32,838 nucleotides of DNA from assembly GCA_964420325.1 (NCBI GenBank), contig CAYQSU010000038.1, forward strand, positions 1 to 32,838, in the 5' to 3' direction. Shown here piece after piece: positions 14,233-22,777 of the stretch (position 1 is the first letter of the stretch; each line of letters starts with the position of its first letter). A model generated the notes under the pieces. It saw nothing but the letters and a program-made list of their open reading frames with translations, searched no databases and had not been told where the DNA came from. The position numbers and the translations under genes were made by a program. This DNA is from CAYQSU01 sp964420325 (GTDB lineage: Bacteria; Pseudomonadota; Alphaproteobacteria; Rhodospirillales; Defluviicoccaceae).

Positions 14233-16851
14233 ATGGACGTCGTCGTCGTCGAATCGCCGGCTAAGGCCAAGACGATCAACAAGTACCTGGGCCAGAACTT
14301 CCACGTGCTGGCCAGCTATGGGCACGTCTGCGATCTGCCCGCCAAGGATGGCTCGGTGCGTCCCGATGCCGACTTCTCCATGGAGTGGGCCGTCGACGCC
14401 AAGGCCAAGAAGCACATCGACGAAATCGCCGAAGCGGTGCGCGGCGCCCGCGCGCTCTATCTGGCAACCGACCCCGATCGCGAGGGCGAGGCGATCTCGT
14501 GGCACGTCTATCGCGTGCTCGAGGGAAAGAAGGTGCTCAATGGCGTCGACATCAGGCGGGTGGTGTTCAACGAGATCACGCGCGACGCCATCCGCGATGC
14601 GTTCTCCCATCCCCGCGACCTCGACCAGGCGCTGATCAACGCCTATCTCGCCCGGCGTGCCCTTGATTATCTGGTCGGCTTCACTCTGTCGCCCGTCTTG
14701 TGGCGCAAGCTGCCGGGCAGCCGGTCGGCCGGGCGGGTCCAGTCGGTGGCGCTCAGGCTGATCTGCGAGCGAGAGGCGGAGATCGAGCGGTTCCGCTCCC
14801 GGGAGTACTGGTCGGTCAAGGGCGTGTTCCTGTCGACCGGCCGGCAACGGGTCACCGCCACGTTGACGCATCTCGACGGCGCGAAGCTCGACAAGTTCGA
14901 CCTTCCCGACGAAGCCGCCGCCGAGGCGGCGGTGACCGCGATCGAGGCCCGCACGTTTGCCGTCACCCGGATCGAGCGCAAGCAGACGAGGCGCCATCCG
15001 CCGCCGCCGTTCATTACCTCGTCCCTTCAGCAGGAGGCGTCGCGCAAGCTGGGCTTCAGCGCGTCACGGACGATGAAGGTGGCGCAAAGGCTGTATGAAG
15101 GGGTCAATGTCGGCGGCGAGACCGTCGGCCTGATCACCTACATGCGGACCGACGGCGTGCAGATGGCGGCCGAGGCCGTCGCCGCCTGCCGCGAGCTGAT
15201 CGCCGCCAGTTACGGCAGGGCCTATCTGCCGCCGAAGCCGCGCATCTACAAGACCAAGGCCAAGAACGCCCAGGAGGCGCACGAAGCGATCCGCCCGACC
15301 GACATCGGCCGACGCCCGGACGACCTGCAAAGCCACCTCGAGCCGGACCAGCTGAAGCTCTACGCCCTGATCTGGAAGCGCACGCTGGCGAGCCAGATGG
15401 AGTCCGCGCTCCTCGACCAGGTGGCGGCCGACGTCGCCTCGCCGGATGGAAAGGTCGTGCTGCGCGCCACCGGCTCGACCGTGGCCTTCGACGGCTTCTA
15501 CAAGGTCTATCGTGAAGGCGTCGACGATCCCGAGCAGGCGGCCGACGGGGGAGGCGAGGCCGATCTCGAACAGCGCCTGCCCGACCTCAAGGAGGGAGAG
15601 CCCCTCGAACGCAAGGAGGTCAGGAAGGAGCAGCACTTCACCCAGCCGCCGCCGAGGTTCACCGAGGCAAGCCTGGTGAAGCGGCTGGAGGAGCTCGGCA
15701 TCGGCCGGCCCTCGACCTACGCGACGATCCTCTCCGTGCTCCAGGACCGCCACTATGTGCGACTCGAGAGCAAGCGGTTCGTTCCCGAGGACCGGGGCCG
15801 CCTCGTCACCGCCTTCCTCGCGAGCTTCTTCGAACGCTACGTCGCCTACACCTTCACCGCCGAGATGGAGGAGAAGCTCGACGAGGTCTCGGGCGGACGC
15901 ATCGACTGGAAGGCGGTTCTCCGCGACTTCTGGGGCGACTTCAGCGCCGCGGTCGAGCAAACCAGGGACCTCAAGATCAAGGACGTTCTGACCACGCTCG
16001 ATCAGCTGCTGGGACCCCACTTCTTCCCCGAGGGCGACGACGGAAGCGATCCCCGGCAGTGCCCGTCCTGTGCCGATGGCCGGCTGTCTCTCAAGCTCGG
16101 CAAGTTCGGCGCCTTCGTCGGCTGCTCCAGCTACCCGGCGTGCCGCTATACCCGCCCCCTGGTGACGGACGCCGGCGAACAGCCCAACAAGGCCGCGGCC
16201 GGCGGCGCCGATGCCCGGAGTCTCGGTGACGATCCCGCGACCGGCCTCGAGGTCAGCGTGCGCAAGGGCCCCTACGGCCATTACGTGCAGCTCGGCCCAG
16301 CCGATCGCGAGGAGCCCCGCGCGAGCAAGCCCAAGAGGGCGTCCCTCCTGCCCCGCACGGATCCCGAGTCCGTCACCCTCGAGATCGCCCTTGCTCTCCT
16401 CTCGCTGCCGCGCGAGATCGGTCGCCACCCGGAGACGGGCGAGGCGATCACCGCCGGCATCGGCCGGTACGGACCCTATGTCGCTATGGGCCGCACGTAC
16501 GTGTCCGTGAAGGGCGAGGACGACGTGCTCGCCATCGGCCTCAACCGGGCGGTGGCGCTTCTCGCCGACGCGATGGGCCGGAAGGGGGCCGGCCGCAGCC
16601 TCGGAGCCCATCCCAAGGACGGCAAGCCGGTGGTCGTGCGCTCGGGCCGGTTCGGCCCCTATGTCGAGCACGCCGGCGAACGGGCGACACTGCGGAGGGG
16701 CGTCTCGCACGAGGAACTGACCCTCGAACAGGCGATCGGCATCCTCGAGGCGAAGGCCGGCCGCAGCGGACCCGCGCCCGCACGGTCGCGCTCCGGCGCC
16801 AAGCCGACGCCGCGCAAGCCGGACCGCAGACGCAAGCAGAGCTCGACCTAG
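14233..16851 (+). CDS. topA: DNA topoisomerase I
   Basis: TopA (872 aa) relaxes negative supercoils by a type IA strand-passage mechanism. The Toprim domain starts at once (VVVESPAKAKTI with Glu7; YLATDPDREGEAISWH with the metal Asp residues). The catalytic Tyr303 is in GLITYMRTDG. A single C4 zinc ribbon is made by Cys610, Cys613, Cys631 and Cys637. Three to four topoisomerase C-terminal repeats follow (for example RKGPYGHYVQLG, IGRYGPYVAMG, SGRFGPYVEHAG), ending in a Lys/Arg-rich tail. One zinc finger plus these repeats is usual for alphaproteobacteria. The ATG at 14233 opens directly with the Toprim strand; the frame upstream is read inside dprA. Confidence 0.97.
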   Translation: MDVVVVESPAKAKTINKYLGQNFHVLASYGHVCDLPAKDGSVRPDADFSMEWAVDAKAKKHIDEIAEAVRGARALYLATDPDREGEAISWHVYRVLEGKKVLNGVDIRRVVFNEITRDAIRDAFSHPRDLDQALINAYLARRALDYLVGFTLSPVLWRKLPGSRSAGRVQSVALRLICEREAEIERFRSREYWSVKGVFLSTGRQRVTATLTHLDGAKLDKFDLPDEAAAEAAVTAIEARTFAVTRIERKQTRRHPPPPFITSSLQQEASRKLGFSASRTMKVAQRLYEGVNVGGETVGLITYMRTDGVQMAAEAVAACRELIAASYGRAYLPPKPRIYKTKAKNAQEAHEAIRPTDIGRRPDDLQSHLEPDQLKLYALIWKRTLASQMESALLDQVAADVASPDGKVVLRATGSTVAFDGFYKVYREGVDDPEQAADGGGEADLEQRLPDLKEGEPLERKEVRKEQHFTQPPPRFTEASLVKRLEELGIGRPSTYATILSVLQDRHYVRLESKRFVPEDRGRLVTAFLASFFERYVAYTFTAEMEEKLDEVSGGRIDWKAVLRDFWGDFSAAVEQTRDLKIKDVLTTLDQLLGPHFFPEGDDGSDPRQCPSCADGRLSLKLGKFGAFVGCSSYPACRYTRPLVTDAGEQPNKAAAGGADARSLGDDPATGLEVSVRKGPYGHYVQLGPADREEPRASKPKRASLLPRTDPESVTLEIALALLSLPREIGRHPETGEAITAGIGRYGPYVAMGRTYVSVKGEDDVLAIGLNRAVALLADAMGRKGAGRSLGAHPKDGKPVVVRSGRFGPYVEHAGERATLRRGVSHEELTLEQAIGILEAKAGRSGPAPARSRSGAKPTPRKPDRRRKQSST

Positions 16852-16899
16852 GCCGACCCGGTCTCGACGCAGCCCTAATCGCCGCAACCGTCCGCCACC

Positions 16900-19101
16900 A
16901 TGACCAAGAACAAGGAGCCCGAGTTTCCGAGCCGAGAGGCGATCGCCGCGTTCATCCGGGAGAGCCCGCGGCGCGTCGGCAAGCGCGAGATCGCGCGCGC
17001 GTTCGGTCTCAGGGGCGACCAGAAGACGGCGCTCAAGTCCGTGCTCAAGGACCTGGAGGCCGAGGGTTCGATCGCCCGCTCGCACAAGCGCCAGTTTGCC
17101 GAACCGGCATCGCTGCCGCGGATCACCGTGGTCGAGGTCACCGGCCTGGACACCGACGGCGAGCTCCTGGCTCGACCCCAGGCGTGGGCCGAGGAGACCG
17201 CCCCGCCGGTCATCTACATGGCGCCCGAGGCGCGGAGCCGGTCGGCGCTGGCACCCGGCGACCGGGTGCTCGCCCGGCTGCAGCCGATCGGCGACGGCCG
17301 CTACGAGGGGCGCGTCATCCGCCGGCTGCCGGCGGCGCCGGAGCGGGCGCTCGGCGTCTTTCGCGTCATCGACGGCCAGGGGCGGATCAAGTCCATCGAT
17401 CGCCGCGCCAAGGAGGACTTCATCGTCGGCCGCGGCGACGACCTCGGCGCGGAAGCGGGCGAGCTGGTCTGGGCGGAGGTCCGTCGCGGTCGTGCCATGG
17501 GCCCGAGAAGCGCGCGCGTCGTCGAGCGCCTGGGCGAGGCCCGTGGCCCGCGGTCGATCAGCCTGATCACCATCCACGACCACGACATTCCCTGGCGGTT
17601 CCCGGCCGAGGCCTTGCGGCAGGCCGACGAGGCGGGCCCGGCACCGATGGGCGAGCGCCACGACCTGCGCGAGCTGCCGCTGGTGACGATCGACGGCGAG
17701 GATGCCCGCGACTTCGACGACGCCGTCTGGGCGGCTCCCGACACGGACGAAGGCAATCCGGGCGGCTGGCATCTGGTCGTCGCCATCGCCGACGTCGCCT
17801 ACTATGTCCGTCCCGGCGACGGGCTTGACAAGGCCGCGTTCGAGCGCGGCAACTCCGTCTACTTCCCCGACCGCGTCGTGCCCATGCTTCCGGAGCCGCT
17901 GTCCAACACCTGGTGTTCGCTGGTTCCCGACGAGGACCGCCCCTGCCTCGCCGCGCTGTTGTGGATCGATCGGGACGGGCACCTGCGTCGCCACCGCTTC
18001 ATCCGGGCGATGATGCGCTCCGCCGCCCGTCTCACCTACCGCCAGGTGCAGGCGGCCCGCGACGGTCGGGCCGACGAGGTGACGGCGCCGCTGCTGGACA
18101 CGGTCGTCGGCCCGCTGTACGGCGCCTACGAGGCCCTTGCCAAGGCGCGGCAATCCCGCGGCGTTCTGGAGCTCGTCATCCCCGAACGCCAGGTGGTCCT
18201 CGACGACGCGTGCACCGTCCGGGGGATCCGGGTCCGCGAGCGGCTCGACAGCCACAAGCTGATCGAGGAGTTCATGATCACCGCCAACGTCGCCGCCGCG
18301 GAGACGCTCGAGGGCCGGCGCCGGCCGTGCATGTACCGGGTCCACGACCAGCCCGCGCGGGACCGCATCGAGGCGTTGCGGGAGTTCCTCGCAAGCCTCG
18401 GCTTCAAGCTGGCCCGCGGCGACGAGATCCGCGCCCGGCAGCTGAACCGCATCCTGGAGAAGGCCATGGCCACCGCCTACGGCCGCCTCGTCCACGAGGT
18501 GGTGCTGCGCTCGCTCGCCCAGGCCCAGTATGATCCGCGCAACGTCGGCCACTTCGGGCTGGCCCTGCGCCGCTACTGCCATTTCACGTCGCCGATCCGG
18601 CGCTACGCCGACCTCCTCGTCCATCGCGCATTGATCGACGCGCTCGGCCTGGGGGAGGGCGCGCTCGGCAAGGAGCCCGGCGACTTCGTTCGCATCGGCG
18701 AGCACCTGTCGGCGACCGAGCGGCGCGCCCAGGGCGCGGAGCGCGATGCCGTCGATCGCTTCACTGCCTCCTACCTGGTCGATCGGGTCGGCGCCGCCTT
18801 TACCGGCCGCATCGGTGGCGTCACCCGCTTCGGACTGTTCGTCACCCTGGACGAGACCGGCGCCGACGGCCTGGTGCCGATCCGGACCCTGCCGGCCGAC
18901 TACTACGTCCACGACGAGCAGCGGCACCGCCTCGTCGGCCGGGCGACGGGGCGCACCTTCAGGCTCGCCGACCCGGTCGAGGTGCGCCTTGTTGAGGCCG
19001 ATCCGATCACCGGCGGGCTCTTGCTCGTCCTCGTGGAGACCGGTATCGCCGCTCCCCGTCGGCGGGGTGCGGGCCGACCGACGGGCAGATCGCCGCGCTG
19101 A
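16900..19101 (+). CDS. rnr: ribonuclease R
   Basis: RNase R (733 aa) is a processive 3'-to-5' exoribonuclease that digests structured RNA. In order: an N-terminal helix-turn-helix region (REAIAAFIRESPRRVGKREIA), OB-fold cold-shock domains, and the RNB catalytic domain with VTIDGEDARDFDDAVW carrying Asp265, Asp271, Asp273 and Asp274. HFTSPIRRYADLLVHR follows, and an S1 domain near residues 628-710 begins at GRIGGVTRFGLFVTL. The basic tail is short. The gene starts 48 nt after topA, the usual alphaproteobacterial order. rpmG follows with its own promoter. Confidence 0.97.
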   Translation: MTKNKEPEFPSREAIAAFIRESPRRVGKREIARAFGLRGDQKTALKSVLKDLEAEGSIARSHKRQFAEPASLPRITVVEVTGLDTDGELLARPQAWAEETAPPVIYMAPEARSRSALAPGDRVLARLQPIGDGRYEGRVIRRLPAAPERALGVFRVIDGQGRIKSIDRRAKEDFIVGRGDDLGAEAGELVWAEVRRGRAMGPRSARVVERLGEARGPRSISLITIHDHDIPWRFPAEALRQADEAGPAPMGERHDLRELPLVTIDGEDARDFDDAVWAAPDTDEGNPGGWHLVVAIADVAYYVRPGDGLDKAAFERGNSVYFPDRVVPMLPEPLSNTWCSLVPDEDRPCLAALLWIDRDGHLRRHRFIRAMMRSAARLTYRQVQAARDGRADEVTAPLLDTVVGPLYGAYEALAKARQSRGVLELVIPERQVVLDDACTVRGIRVRERLDSHKLIEEFMITANVAAAETLEGRRRPCMYRVHDQPARDRIEALREFLASLGFKLARGDEIRARQLNRILEKAMATAYGRLVHEVVLRSLAQAQYDPRNVGHFGLALRRYCHFTSPIRRYADLLVHRALIDALGLGEGALGKEPGDFVRIGEHLSATERRAQGAERDAVDRFTASYLVDRVGAAFTGRIGGVTRFGLFVTLDETGADGLVPIRTLPADYYVHDEQRHRLVGRATGRTFRLADPVEVRLVEADPITGGLLLVLVETGIAAPRRRGAGRPTGRSPR

Positions 19102-19125
19102 ATCACCGTCACCGCCCGGCGCGGC

Positions 19126-19153
19126 TTGACACCGAAGGCGGCGAAGCTATCCT
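19126..19153 (+). promoter_or_regulatory. rpmG promoter
   Basis: TTGACA (19126-19131) matches the -35 consensus exactly. TATCCT (19148-19153) follows after 16 bp. The expected transcript starts near 19160, 27 nt before the rpmG ATG. Confidence 0.6.
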
Positions 19154-19186
19154 TGCCGTCGGAGAGCGGCACAGGGACGCGTGATC

Positions 19187-19360
19187 ATGGCCAAGGCCAA
19201 GCAAAACACCATTCTGATCAGGCTGGTGAGCAGCGCCGGCACCGGTTACTTCTACGTGACCAAGAAGAACGCCAGGAACGCCACCGGCAAGCTGGAGTTG
19301 CGCAAGTACGACCCCGTCGTGCGCAAACATGTCCCGTTCAAGGAGGCCAAGATCAAGTAG
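19187..19360 (+). CDS. rpmG: 50S ribosomal protein L33
   Basis: A 57-aa ribosomal protein of the large subunit, near the exit site. The sequence MAKAKQNTILIRLVSSAG, then GYFYVTKKNARN, YDPVVRKHVPFKEAKIK, is typical L33. It contains no cysteines, so it is the zinc-independent form. AGGGA lies 10 nt before the ATG; an in-frame GTG 6 nt upstream would add two residues and is less likely, because the family starts MAKA. A strong promoter precedes it and a nested hairpin fits exactly behind the stop. Confidence 0.97.
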   Translation: MAKAKQNTILIRLVSSAGTGYFYVTKKNARNATGKLELRKYDPVVRKHVPFKEAKIK

Positions 19361-19361
19361 C

Positions 19362-19389
19362 GGCGCCCCGGCGGTCGCCGTCCCGCGCC
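19362..19389. terminator. nested hairpin filling the gap between convergent rpmG and crp-like genes
   Basis: Outer arms GGCGC (19362-19366) and GCGCC (19385-19389) enclose inner arms CGGCG (19369-19373) and CGCCG (19376-19380). The structure spans exactly the 29 bases between the two stop codons and can fold from either strand. There is no T-tract, so termination strength is uncertain. Confidence 0.5.
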
Positions 19390-20175
19390 CTATCCGCGGA
19401 CGTCCTCGACCAGGCTCTCGAGCAAGGCAACATCGCGGATCACCAGGGCCGTCTTCGTCCGTTTGACCAGGCCCTTCCGCGCGAGGTCGTTCATCACCCG
19501 CGCCACGGTCTCGCGCGTGGTGCTGACGCGGCTGGCGATATCGCTGTGCAAGGGGATCGGCGCGATGCGGGCGGTGTTGCTGGCGACCATGTGGCCGCGG
19601 GCCTGGCGCAGGAGGTCAGCCTGAACGCGGTTCTGCGCCGCCAGCGTGCTCAGGTCCATGATCCGTTCGTCGGCGGCGCGGACGATGCGCGCCAGCCGCC
19701 GCATCACGGCGAGGGCGACGCTCGGATGGCGGGACAGGGTCTCGATGAATACCCGGCGCGACAGCGCGGCGATCAGCGTCTCCTCCACCGCCAGCACGTT
19801 CGCCGAGCGCGGCTGGCCGTCGAGCGCGGCGATCTCGCCGAAGGAAGATCCTGCCGTCAGCTCGTCGAAGGTGATCTCCCGGCCGGACACCGAGTAGTTG
19901 ACGATCCGGACGCGGCCGCTGATGACGAAGTAGACCTCGGACGTTCCGCCGTCGCGGTCGATGATCTGCTCCTGGGGCGCATACCGCTTCTGCGAGCACG
20001 CCCGCTCGATCTCGGCGAGGTCCCGGGGGTCGAGCTCGCGGAACAGCTCCACGACCGAGAGCACGCTGCCGTCGTCGTCGCGGCGGGCAGCGGGGTTGCT
20101 CCGGCCCCTCTCATCCGGCGTGGTCTCGAAGGTGTCCATCCGGTCGCGTCCAAACCCCGAGGCGGATCCGCTCAC
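19390..20175 (-). CDS. Crp/Fnr-family transcriptional regulator
   Basis: A 261-aa regulator. Residues ~40-155 form a cyclic-nucleotide-type beta roll with SSFGEIAALDGQPRSANVLA, close to the phosphate-binding cassette of cAMP receptors, followed by the long dimer helix. The C-terminal winged helix-turn-helix has SDIASRVSTTRETVARVMND as the recognition part. There is no N-terminal cysteine cluster, so it is not an oxygen-sensing FNR; the ligand may be a cyclic nucleotide or none. I use the GTG at 20175; an ATG at 20139 is possible and would remove 12 residues outside the fold. A TTAA-N7-TTAAC motif lies 22 nt upstream. It is downstream of ggt on the same strand. Confidence 0.9.
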   Translation of the reverse strand: MSGSASGFGRDRMDTFETTPDERGRSNPAARRDDDGSVLSVVELFRELDPRDLAEIERACSQKRYAPQEQIIDRDGGTSEVYFVISGRVRIVNYSVSGREITFDELTAGSSFGEIAALDGQPRSANVLAVEETLIAALSRRVFIETLSRHPSVALAVMRRLARIVRAADERIMDLSTLAAQNRVQADLLRQARGHMVASNTARIAPIPLHSDIASRVSTTRETVARVMNDLARKGLVKRTKTALVIRDVALLESLVEDVRG

Positions 20176-20196
20176 GGCAAGTATCGCCTCACGCCG

Positions 20197-20212
20197 TTAA
20201 CAACCCATTAAC
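20197..20212. promoter_or_regulatory. CtrA-type binding motif
   Basis: TTAACAACCCATTAAC matches the CtrA consensus TTAA-N7-TTAAC at every fixed position. It lies in the 42-nt gap between the ggt stop and the start of the Crp/Fnr gene. CtrA is the alphaproteobacterial cell-cycle/motility response regulator. Binding here is an inference from the motif. Confidence 0.5.
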
Positions 20213-20217
20213 CCAGA

Positions 20218-21789
20218 TCAGACGGCGAGGGCGACGCCGCCTCTTCGCGGGTCACCCGCTCCGCTGATGGCGCCGCGCCGATCGGCGCGGACGGTGTGCA
20301 CGCCGCCGAAGAAGAGGTTCGTCTCCTGCCACCTCAGGACGTCCTCGAACTCCTCCTCGAGCCCCTGCAAGGCCGCTTCCGGGAAGCCCGGCTCGATGTT
20401 CAGCCGGTCGCGCTCGAAGTGAAGGCGCGGTCGCCTGACCGCGTCCTCGACCGGCATGCCGAACGCGAGCAGGTTGAGCAGCACCTGGAGGATGGCGGTG
20501 CGGATCCGGTTCGATCCGCCGCTGCCCATCACCGTGAGGGATCCGTCCTCGGCCAGCACGAGCGTCGGCGCCATCATCGAGCTCAACCGCTGATCCGGCG
20601 GCCAGCGGTGGAAACCGTGGGGGTTGATGTCCTCCTCGCCGAGAACGTTGTTGAGCACGATGGCGGTGGCCGGAACGACGTAACCGCAACCTTCGCCGTT
20701 GGTCAGGGACAGCGCGGCGGCGTTGCCATCGGCATCGATGACGCTGATGTGGGTGGTGCCGCGCGCCGCCTGCGGCCGGCCGAGGACCTGGCTGCGATAG
20801 GTGCGGATGAGCCCTGGATCGAGCAGCGCGGCGGATGCGGTCTCGGTGCCGAGTTCGTGCAGCCGCGCCTCGAGGCGAACCCGATTTGTCATCTCCATCA
20901 CCTGCGCCAGCCTCGCGATGTAGGCCCGGCTGCCCCAGTCCAGTCCCTCCATGCCCGCCTGGGCAAGGATGGCCATGGCGAAGGCGATGAGGATGCCGCC
21001 GCTCGAAGGCGGCGGATTGAGGAGCAGGCGCGCACCGAAGGCGTCGATCGCGAGCGGATGGCGGCGTTCGACCCGGTAATGTCCGAGATCCTGCAGGGTC
21101 AGGTGGCCGCCCAGGGCTGCGCAGTCGGCGACGATCCGGCTCGCGATCTCCCCGCGGTAGAACAGGTCCTCGCCCTCGATGACGAGGATCTCGAGGGTGT
21201 CGGCGAGTTCCGCAAGGCGCAGCGTCTCGCCGTCACGGAGGAACTCGCCCGGATTGTCCCGGCTTTGATAGAGCCGGCGGCATGCCTCGGTGCTGCTGAG
21301 GATGGCGCCCGCGAGGCGGAACAGGTAGGCCTGCAGCGCGTCCACCCGAACACCGTCGCGAGCCAGCATCACGGCAGGCTCGACGACGCGGCGGAGCGGC
21401 ATGCGGCCGAGATCGCCGTGGGCGGTGAACAGTCCCTTGACCGCGCCAGGCGTCGCCGCGGCGCCGATGCCGATGTGGAACTCCTGTCGGGCCGTTCCGA
21501 AGTCGGCGACGATCGGCTGGAAGTCGAGCTCGGCCTCGGGGCGCCGTCGCCTGGGCGTCTGCGGAAAGAAGTCGTAGACCACGGCCTTGCCGGCCAGCCG
21601 GCCGTCGATCGGCCGGGCGAGCAGAAACCCGCCGCCGCCGAGCGACGCCAGGACCGGCTCGACGACGCACGCCGCGCACATGGCGGCGAGCGCCGCATCG
21701 AAGGCGTTGCCGCCCTCTTCGACGATGGTCGCCGCCGCCCGTGCCGTCGCCGAATGGCCGCAGGCGGCGATGCCTCTGGGTCTCGTCAC
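20218..21789 (-). CDS. ggt: gamma-glutamyltransferase family protein, no signal peptide
   Basis: An N-terminal nucleophile hydrolase (523 aa) of the family that transfers or hydrolyses gamma-glutamyl groups, as in glutathione. The precursor cleaves itself before the nucleophile Thr345 in GTTHISVIDADGN. The donor-site regions NPPPSSGGILIAFA, FGLS-equivalent SLTNGEGCGYVVP and MGSGGSNRIRTAILQVLLN are present. Most bacterial homologues are periplasmic; this chain starts at MTRPRGIAACGHSATARAA with no hydrophobic leader. The upstream in-frame stretch reaches a stop without another standard start codon, so a cytosolic location is likely. The start is GTG with GGAG 9 nt upstream. TTGACA at 21842-21847 (minus) may be its -35. 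Confidence 0.9.
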   Translation of the reverse strand: MTRPRGIAACGHSATARAAATIVEEGGNAFDAALAAMCAACVVEPVLASLGGGGFLLARPIDGRLAGKAVVYDFFPQTPRRRRPEAELDFQPIVADFGTARQEFHIGIGAAATPGAVKGLFTAHGDLGRMPLRRVVEPAVMLARDGVRVDALQAYLFRLAGAILSSTEACRRLYQSRDNPGEFLRDGETLRLAELADTLEILVIEGEDLFYRGEIASRIVADCAALGGHLTLQDLGHYRVERRHPLAIDAFGARLLLNPPPSSGGILIAFAMAILAQAGMEGLDWGSRAYIARLAQVMEMTNRVRLEARLHELGTETASAALLDPGLIRTYRSQVLGRPQAARGTTHISVIDADGNAAALSLTNGEGCGYVVPATAIVLNNVLGEEDINPHGFHRWPPDQRLSSMMAPTLVLAEDGSLTVMGSGGSNRIRTAILQVLLNLLAFGMPVEDAVRRPRLHFERDRLNIEPGFPEAALQGLEEEFEDVLRWQETNLFFGGVHTVRADRRGAISGAGDPRRGGVALAV

Positions 21790-21926
21790 CGATCCGGTCT
21801 CCAGCTCGAAGTCATGGCTGCCTATCGGGACTCCCCTCGGCTGTCAACCGGCCGTCGCCCGGAAGCCTCCCGCTCGCAGACGCTTCCCGGCCTGCTTCGC
21901 GGCCTCTCCGGCCGGTTCCCGCGGCA

Positions 21927-21955
21927 TTGACAGACGTTGGTGCGGGACCGATGAT
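21927..21955 (+). promoter_or_regulatory. promoter of the exported unknown gene
   Basis: TTGACA (21927-21932), a 17-bp spacer and GATGAT (21950-21955) give a perfect -35 and a 4/6 -10. The leader before the ATG at 22031 would be about 70 nt. Confidence 0.45.
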
Positions 21956-22030
21956 CCGGCGAGTCCAGCCGGGTTAAGGCCGGAGCCGCCGACGGGCTCG
22001 CGTGCGCCGGTGACGGCAGAGAGAGGGCAG

Positions 22031-22648
22031 ATGAGGCGGCTTGGTTGCGTTGTCGCGGGGCTGGGCGTTCTGTTCTGGGCCCACGGCAGCGGCGTCGAAG
22101 CGGCGGCTGCGGGGCCTGACCAGGGGACGCTCAATGCGGTGGCGTTCGACCGCCTCCCGGACGAGCGCGTGATCGCCGTCCGCTCGCTTGACGACTCCGA
22201 GGACAACCTGGCGCTCAAGGCCCACATCGAGGCCGTCCTGAGATCGCGCGGCTTCGGCGTGACCGAAGGTGCGGCCCGACTGGTCCTGACGTTTCAGACC
22301 AGCGCTGTCGTCGGTGCATGGGACGACCGCAGCGGAGCCCTGATCGAGGCCCAGCGCTACCACGACGAGACCATTCGCAAGGACCTGGACAGCTACATGC
22401 TCAACCTCTTCAACAGCCGCAAGGGAAGCCTGCTCGAGCGTCCCGGGCCGCCGACCAGGGTCCAGCCGAGCCAGTACCGTCTCGATGCGACGCTCGACGA
22501 CAGGAGCACGGGTCGACGGGTATGGCAGGGCTGGATGGTCGCCGCCTTGCAGCGCGGGGCGCCCGAGCTGCTCGTTCGCGCCATGGTTCCTCCCCTGATC
22601 GACAGCGTCGGCACGACCGTGCGCAGTCAGGCCTTCGAGCTCGAGTGA
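22031..22648 (+). CDS. exported protein of unknown function
   Basis: A 205-aa protein that I cannot assign. The N-terminus MRRLGCVVAGLGVLFWAHGSG with AAAAG is a signal peptide; cleavage near residue 27 is likely. The mature part has an alpha/beta pattern: VIAVRSLDDSEDNLALKAHI, a RGFGV turn, ARLVLTFQTSAVVG, then YRLDATLDDRSTGRRVWQGW and a C-terminal helix ending VRSQAFELE. This layout resembles small envelope proteins of the DUF4136 sort, where an RVW-G-like strand is followed by a helix, but the match is by shape only. GAGGGCAG lies just before the ATG. It has its own promoter, is divergent from ggt, and precedes hisZ after 129 nt. Confidence 0.7.
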   Translation: MRRLGCVVAGLGVLFWAHGSGVEAAAAGPDQGTLNAVAFDRLPDERVIAVRSLDDSEDNLALKAHIEAVLRSRGFGVTEGAARLVLTFQTSAVVGAWDDRSGALIEAQRYHDETIRKDLDSYMLNLFNSRKGSLLERPGPPTRVQPSQYRLDATLDDRSTGRRVWQGWMVAALQRGAPELLVRAMVPPLIDSVGTTVRSQAFELE

Positions 22649-22688
22649 TCGCGGCGACGTGGCGCCGTCTCGCATCACCGCTCCCGGC

Positions 22689-22706
22689 CCCCTGCAATGG
22701 CAGGGG
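22689..22706 (+). terminator. hairpin between the exported-protein gene and hisZ
   Basis: CCCCTGC (22689-22695) and GCAGGGG (22700-22706) form a perfect 7-bp stem with an AATG loop, 40 nt after the upstream stop and 70 nt before hisZ. No T-tract follows. It may end the upstream transcript or act in the hisZ-purA leader. Confidence 0.4.
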
Positions 22707-22777
22707 TCGAGGGACGACCCAAGCGAAGTCCGTTCCCGCGACGGCGTGATCGGAAGACGAGACCTCGCGGCCCGACG

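Noticed and set aside
15121..15156. TopA active-site motif TYMRTDG instead of TYMRTDS
   Set aside because: The Gly variant is common in alphaproteobacterial topoisomerase I; the catalytic Tyr is intact.
15064..18927. 1287-codon minus-strand open frame across topA and rnr
   Set aside because: It runs through two confident genes on the other strand and has no domain. Long antisense frames are expected at this G+C content.
20490..20520. GGTTCGATCC sequence resembling a tRNA T loop
   Set aside because: It lies inside the ggt coding region and has no other tRNA features.
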